Below, piece by piece: positions 5,974 through 8,390 of a stretch of 8,390 nt of DNA; position 1 is the stretch's first letter, and the number at the start of each line of letters is the position of its first letter. The DNA comes from Candidatus Zhuqueibacterota bacterium (GTDB lineage Bacteria; Zhuqueibacterota; Zhuqueibacteria; Thermofontimicrobiales; Thiofontviventaceae). The DNA lies in contig WJJN01000807.1 in assembly GCA_014729735.1 (NCBI GenBank), positions 1 through 8,390 on the forward strand, written 5' to 3'. The notes below the pieces were generated by a model, which was given only the letters and a program-made list of their open reading frames with translations, ran no database searches and was not told the origin of the DNA. The position numbers and the translations under genes are program-made.

Positions 5974-7323
5974 CTATTTTAATTTCTCTATTTTTTCCAC
6001 ATACGCATCAGCATCGAATTTCCTGCGCAGACCATTCGCGTTCATGTAACGGGTTTTGCCGAATACCGGGCGCTCCTGCCATGCGCGATCATGTTTTCCG
6101 AAACACCAGGCAACCCCGGCGTAACCATTGGGATCCCTGCCATCAATTTCATATTTGTTATTTAAATATAAAGCTATCTCGAACGCGTCCTCTGGACTGC
6201 GGCTCCATTCCAAAATCTTCTTTCCCCAATACATGCGCATGTAACCATGCATTTTACCGGTAATCATCATTTCCCGCTGTGCAGCATTCCAGTAAGGATC
6301 ATGGGTCTTCGCCTCTTCCCAATCCTCTTTGCTGTAAACGAATTCACGGGCATCATTGCGGTGTTCTGACAGTGTTTTCTTTGCCCAATCCGGCAGACAC
6401 GAATAATTCGCGTAATCCGGATTGTAAAAAACAAAATTCATGCTCAGCTCGCGGCGCACGATTAATTCTTCGAGATAGGATTCGGCGCCCGGACTGCTTA
6501 TCGACAATACTTTCAGCGCAATATAAAGCGGTGAAATCTGACCGAAATGAAGATAAGGGCTCATCTGCGACAGATACTCAGTGGTCGGATCATTCCGTAA
6601 ATCAGCATATTTGTCCAGTTTATTCGAGATGAAATCATCCAAATGTTTCTGCGCCTGTTTTAATCCACCATGAAAATGCCTGGATTTGTGTACGCTTCGC
6701 TCGAGTTTTAGATTTGATATTGCAGCGTCAATATCAGCGATTTCAAATGATTCCAAATCAAAATCCATTGAAGAGAGCTTTGGCGCATGTTCCGAGATCG
6801 GCAACAAATACATATTTAGTTTTTTCGAAATCTTCGGACGAAATGTCCCGGCTGAATAGGCTTCTTTGCGCTCTGCTTCTTCCACAGGAACAATCACGTC
6901 ACTCTCGACCTGGATTAGCGGGCAGTCGATATTTTTCCCTGCATGATGCCGCCACATTTTTTGAATGATCAGGTAGCCGCGATCCGTGATAACAAGATCA
7001 GCATCCTCTGCCAATTCTTTCACACCTTTTTCAGGTGATTGAAGCCGCACCACCATCTTAGTCTTGCGTTCCTCCAAACTATCCTTAACCTCTTTCAATC
7101 CCTCCAGCATAAAATAGTAATGACGCTCGTTCGCCTCCGGGAAAGCTTCTGTTATCCCAAAAAACACGACCAGCGGTTTTTTCCGATCGTTTGCCTGTTG
7201 CACGGCATATTCTAATGCATGGTTATACAATGTCCGTTGCGACGCCTGCATCCAGTATAAAACATACTTTCCATTTTGGACAGAGCTGTCATTCAAAAAT
7301 CTAATTCGTTCGTCCTGTATCAT
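5974..7323 (-). CDS. phr: Class II cyclobutane pyrimidine dimer photolyase
   Basis: This 449-residue flavoprotein uses light and reduced FAD to split UV-induced cyclobutane pyrimidine dimers in DNA. The N-terminal alpha/beta part (about 17-175) includes KYVLYWMQASQR and the VVFFGITEAFPEANERHYYFM region, which forms the antenna-type Rossmann domain. The C-terminal helical FAD domain has SPYLHFGQIS (255-264), the class II hallmark ELIVRREL-MNFVFYNP (286-302), THDPYWNAAQ (340-349), LEWS (371-374) and the DGRDPNGYAG...FGKHDRAWQERPVFG region (394-422). Trp345, Trp366 and Trp373 keep the spacing of the electron-transfer tryptophans Trp360, Trp381 and Trp388 of Methanosarcina mazei class II photolyase as I recall them. 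Asn388 fits the flavin N5-contacting Asn403 by the same offset. The protein is full length and no key residue looks lost. The start has only a poor ribosome binding site and lies 34 bp after the stop of the upstream DUF523-DUF1722 gene, suggesting cotranscription. Confidence 0.96.
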   Translation of the reverse strand: MIQDERIRFLNDSSVQNGKYVLYWMQASQRTLYNHALEYAVQQANDRKKPLVVFFGITEAFPEANERHYYFMLEGLKEVKDSLEERKTKMVVRLQSPEKGVKELAEDADLVITDRGYLIIQKMWRHHAGKNIDCPLIQVESDVIVPVEEAERKEAYSAGTFRPKISKKLNMYLLPISEHAPKLSSMDFDLESFEIADIDAAISNLKLERSVHKSRHFHGGLKQAQKHLDDFISNKLDKYADLRNDPTTEYLSQMSPYLHFGQISPLYIALKVLSISSPGAESYLEELIVRRELSMNFVFYNPDYANYSCLPDWAKKTLSEHRNDAREFVYSKEDWEEAKTHDPYWNAAQREMMITGKMHGYMRMYWGKKILEWSRSPEDAFEIALYLNNKYEIDGRDPNGYAGVAWCFGKHDRAWQERPVFGKTRYMNANGLRRKFDADAYVEKIEKLK

Positions 7324-7357
7324 GAATTTGTCCGCAATTATTCGCTATCAAAATAAA

Positions 7358-8329
7358 TCAGAAATTTCTGCCTTTTCCCGAATCAGTAATTTCCATCAAT
7401 GCAACGGGGTAAGGTTCAAAAAAGGTTTGCTGTTTCAGATAGTCATTCTTGAATCGAATGATCCATGACCGGATGAGACTCACCGGAACGCTGAGCGGAA
7501 TTTTTCCAATGCGGTATTGTTCGAGGATGTCGAGAAAATACGCCTTTTCTTCGGAATTCAATTGTTTTGAAAAATAGCCCATTGCATGCATCAGCACATT
7601 TATGTTGGAGGGATAGCGTGCCGGTCTCAGAAATGCCTGAAAAAGATGCTCGTGATAATTTCTGATAACATCATCGAATTTTTTCTTTTCCGGGTTCGCG
7701 ACAATCCTGCCCAGTATTCTCAATTCTTTTTGATTATTTGCCATCAAAAGAAGCTTGTTGCTTGAGTGAAACTGCACCAGATTCTTCATTTTACCGGATG
7801 CACTGACATCTTTGAATTTAGAAAGCGTGAATAATTTAGTAAAAAAATTCTCCCGGATTTTAAAATTCATCAACCTGCCTTCATCTTCGATGGGAAGCAT
7901 TGGAAATTTTTCCCATACCTTCGCCCCGAAAAAACCTTTTGTTCTGGACTGAGGTGTCACTTTTCCGGTTCCGGGATAGACTTTTACATCTCCAATTCCG
8001 CATGATGGTGACCGGTTCTTCAAAATAAATCCATCGGCTTCGGGCACTGAATTCAGAAATGAGTCGGCAAAGCGATTCATATCGTCACTCACGTCTCGCT
8101 CCGTTGCCGGTTGTTTTAATCTCAAGTCCGCTTCACTGACCGCTACAATCCGTATCGGATCACGAGGCACACCAAGTCCGATTTCCACCTCCGGACACAC
8201 AGTACGAAAATCAACATGCTCTTTTAATTTGTCGACAACATCCGATGAAATTGTCAGTCCATTATAACGACAATGCGCAAATCCGAGACATTTGCTGACT
8301 ACCACGACCGGTTTTTTGAAATCTGCCAT
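7358..8329 (-). CDS. DUF523-DUF1722 fusion protein (TudS-like / YbgA-like)
   Basis: The product has 323 residues and two domains. Residues about 6-150 are DUF523: SKCLGFAHCRYNG (12-24), VCPEVEIGLGVPRDPIR (44-60) and KNRSPSCGIGDVKV (104-117). Cys14, Cys45 and Cys110 match the conserved cysteines that hold a [4Fe-4S] cluster in the DUF523 thiouracil desulfidase TudS; Cys20 is an extra cysteine nearby. Residues about 183-310 are DUF1722, the domain of E. coli YbgA: LVQFHSSNKLLLM, NVLMHAMGYFSKQL, EQYRIGKIPLSVP and FEPYP. The protein has no signal or membrane segment and is likely cytoplasmic. The ATG at 8329 follows AAAGGT (complement of 8337-8342). The photolyase gene follows after 34 bp, and the E. 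coli ybgA-phr pair shows the same association. A role with pyrimidine or thio-nucleobase chemistry is an inference; the true substrate is unknown. Confidence 0.93.
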   Translation of the reverse strand: MADFKKPVVVVSKCLGFAHCRYNGLTISSDVVDKLKEHVDFRTVCPEVEIGLGVPRDPIRIVAVSEADLRLKQPATERDVSDDMNRFADSFLNSVPEADGFILKNRSPSCGIGDVKVYPGTGKVTPQSRTKGFFGAKVWEKFPMLPIEDEGRLMNFKIRENFFTKLFTLSKFKDVSASGKMKNLVQFHSSNKLLLMANNQKELRILGRIVANPEKKKFDDVIRNYHEHLFQAFLRPARYPSNINVLMHAMGYFSKQLNSEEKAYFLDILEQYRIGKIPLSVPVSLIRSWIIRFKNDYLKQQTFFEPYPVALMEITDSGKGRNF

Positions 8330-8390
8330 TTCGATTACCTTTGCGTGATGTTCTTAAAATGCATCGTTTTAAAAAACAATTCATTATGAT
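8330..8390 (-). promoter_or_regulatory. Leader upstream of the DUF523-photolyase pair
   Basis: This short AT-rich stretch carries the ribosome binding site AAAGGT (complement of 8337-8342), seven bases before the ATG. The rest has no open gene. A -35-like TTGTTT is present on the minus strand but no acceptable -10 at normal spacing. The promoter of the putative operon may start here or beyond the window edge. Confidence 0.35.

Noticed and set aside
5769..6632. Plus-strand open frames of 164 and 117 residues antisense to rfbC and the photolyase
   Set aside because: They lie opposite well-conserved genes, have no ribosome binding site, and their Cys/His/Arg/Pro-rich translations are typical of antisense shadows.

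Overview
The window (about 44% G+C by eye, with AT-rich intergenic regions) looks like a chromosomal segment from a bacterium of the FCB superphylum. The main clue is two large secreted proteins that end in the NYPNPFNP-type C-terminal domain (FlgD-Ig-like / type IX secretion sorting domain). These domains are abundant in lineages such as KSB1, Calditrichota, Ignavibacteriota and Marinimicrobia. I cannot fix the phylum from this sequence alone. No rRNA, tRNA, CRISPR array, insertion sequence or phage gene is visible.

Layout, left to right. Bases 1-258 (+) are the 3' end of a gene whose start lies outside the window, possibly the C-terminus of a radical SAM protein. Bases 354-3074 (+) and 3372-5285 (+) are two tandem paralogous genes. 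Each encodes a signal peptide, the same roughly 400-residue N-terminal module of no family I recognise, an FN3-like segment and the same C-terminal sorting domain. The first protein also carries two consecutive cohesin-like modules that the second lacks, and these account for almost all of the size difference. Hairpins lie downstream of both genes. The second hairpin sits between convergent genes and overlaps the stop codon of the next one.

From about 5331 to the right end everything is on the minus strand. In transcription order it reads: a DUF523-DUF1722 fusion protein (8329-7358), a class II CPD photolyase (7323-5974) and rfbC/rmlC, dTDP-4-dehydrorhamnose 3,5-epimerase (5885-5331). The first two are 34 bp apart and probably form an operon. 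Their pairing parallels the ybgA-phr arrangement of Escherichia coli. rfbC has its own strong ribosome binding site and a plausible promoter in the 88-bp gap before it. It stands without other rhamnose genes in this window.

The two halves appear functionally separate: exported surface proteins on the plus strand, and light-dependent DNA repair plus a nucleotide-sugar enzyme on the minus strand. I see no clear new multi-gene system. The best candidates for novelty are the uncharacterised N-terminal module shared by the two paralogues, the gain or loss of a cohesin pair between neighbouring genes, and the DUF523 (desulfidase-like) protein coupled to a class II photolyase.
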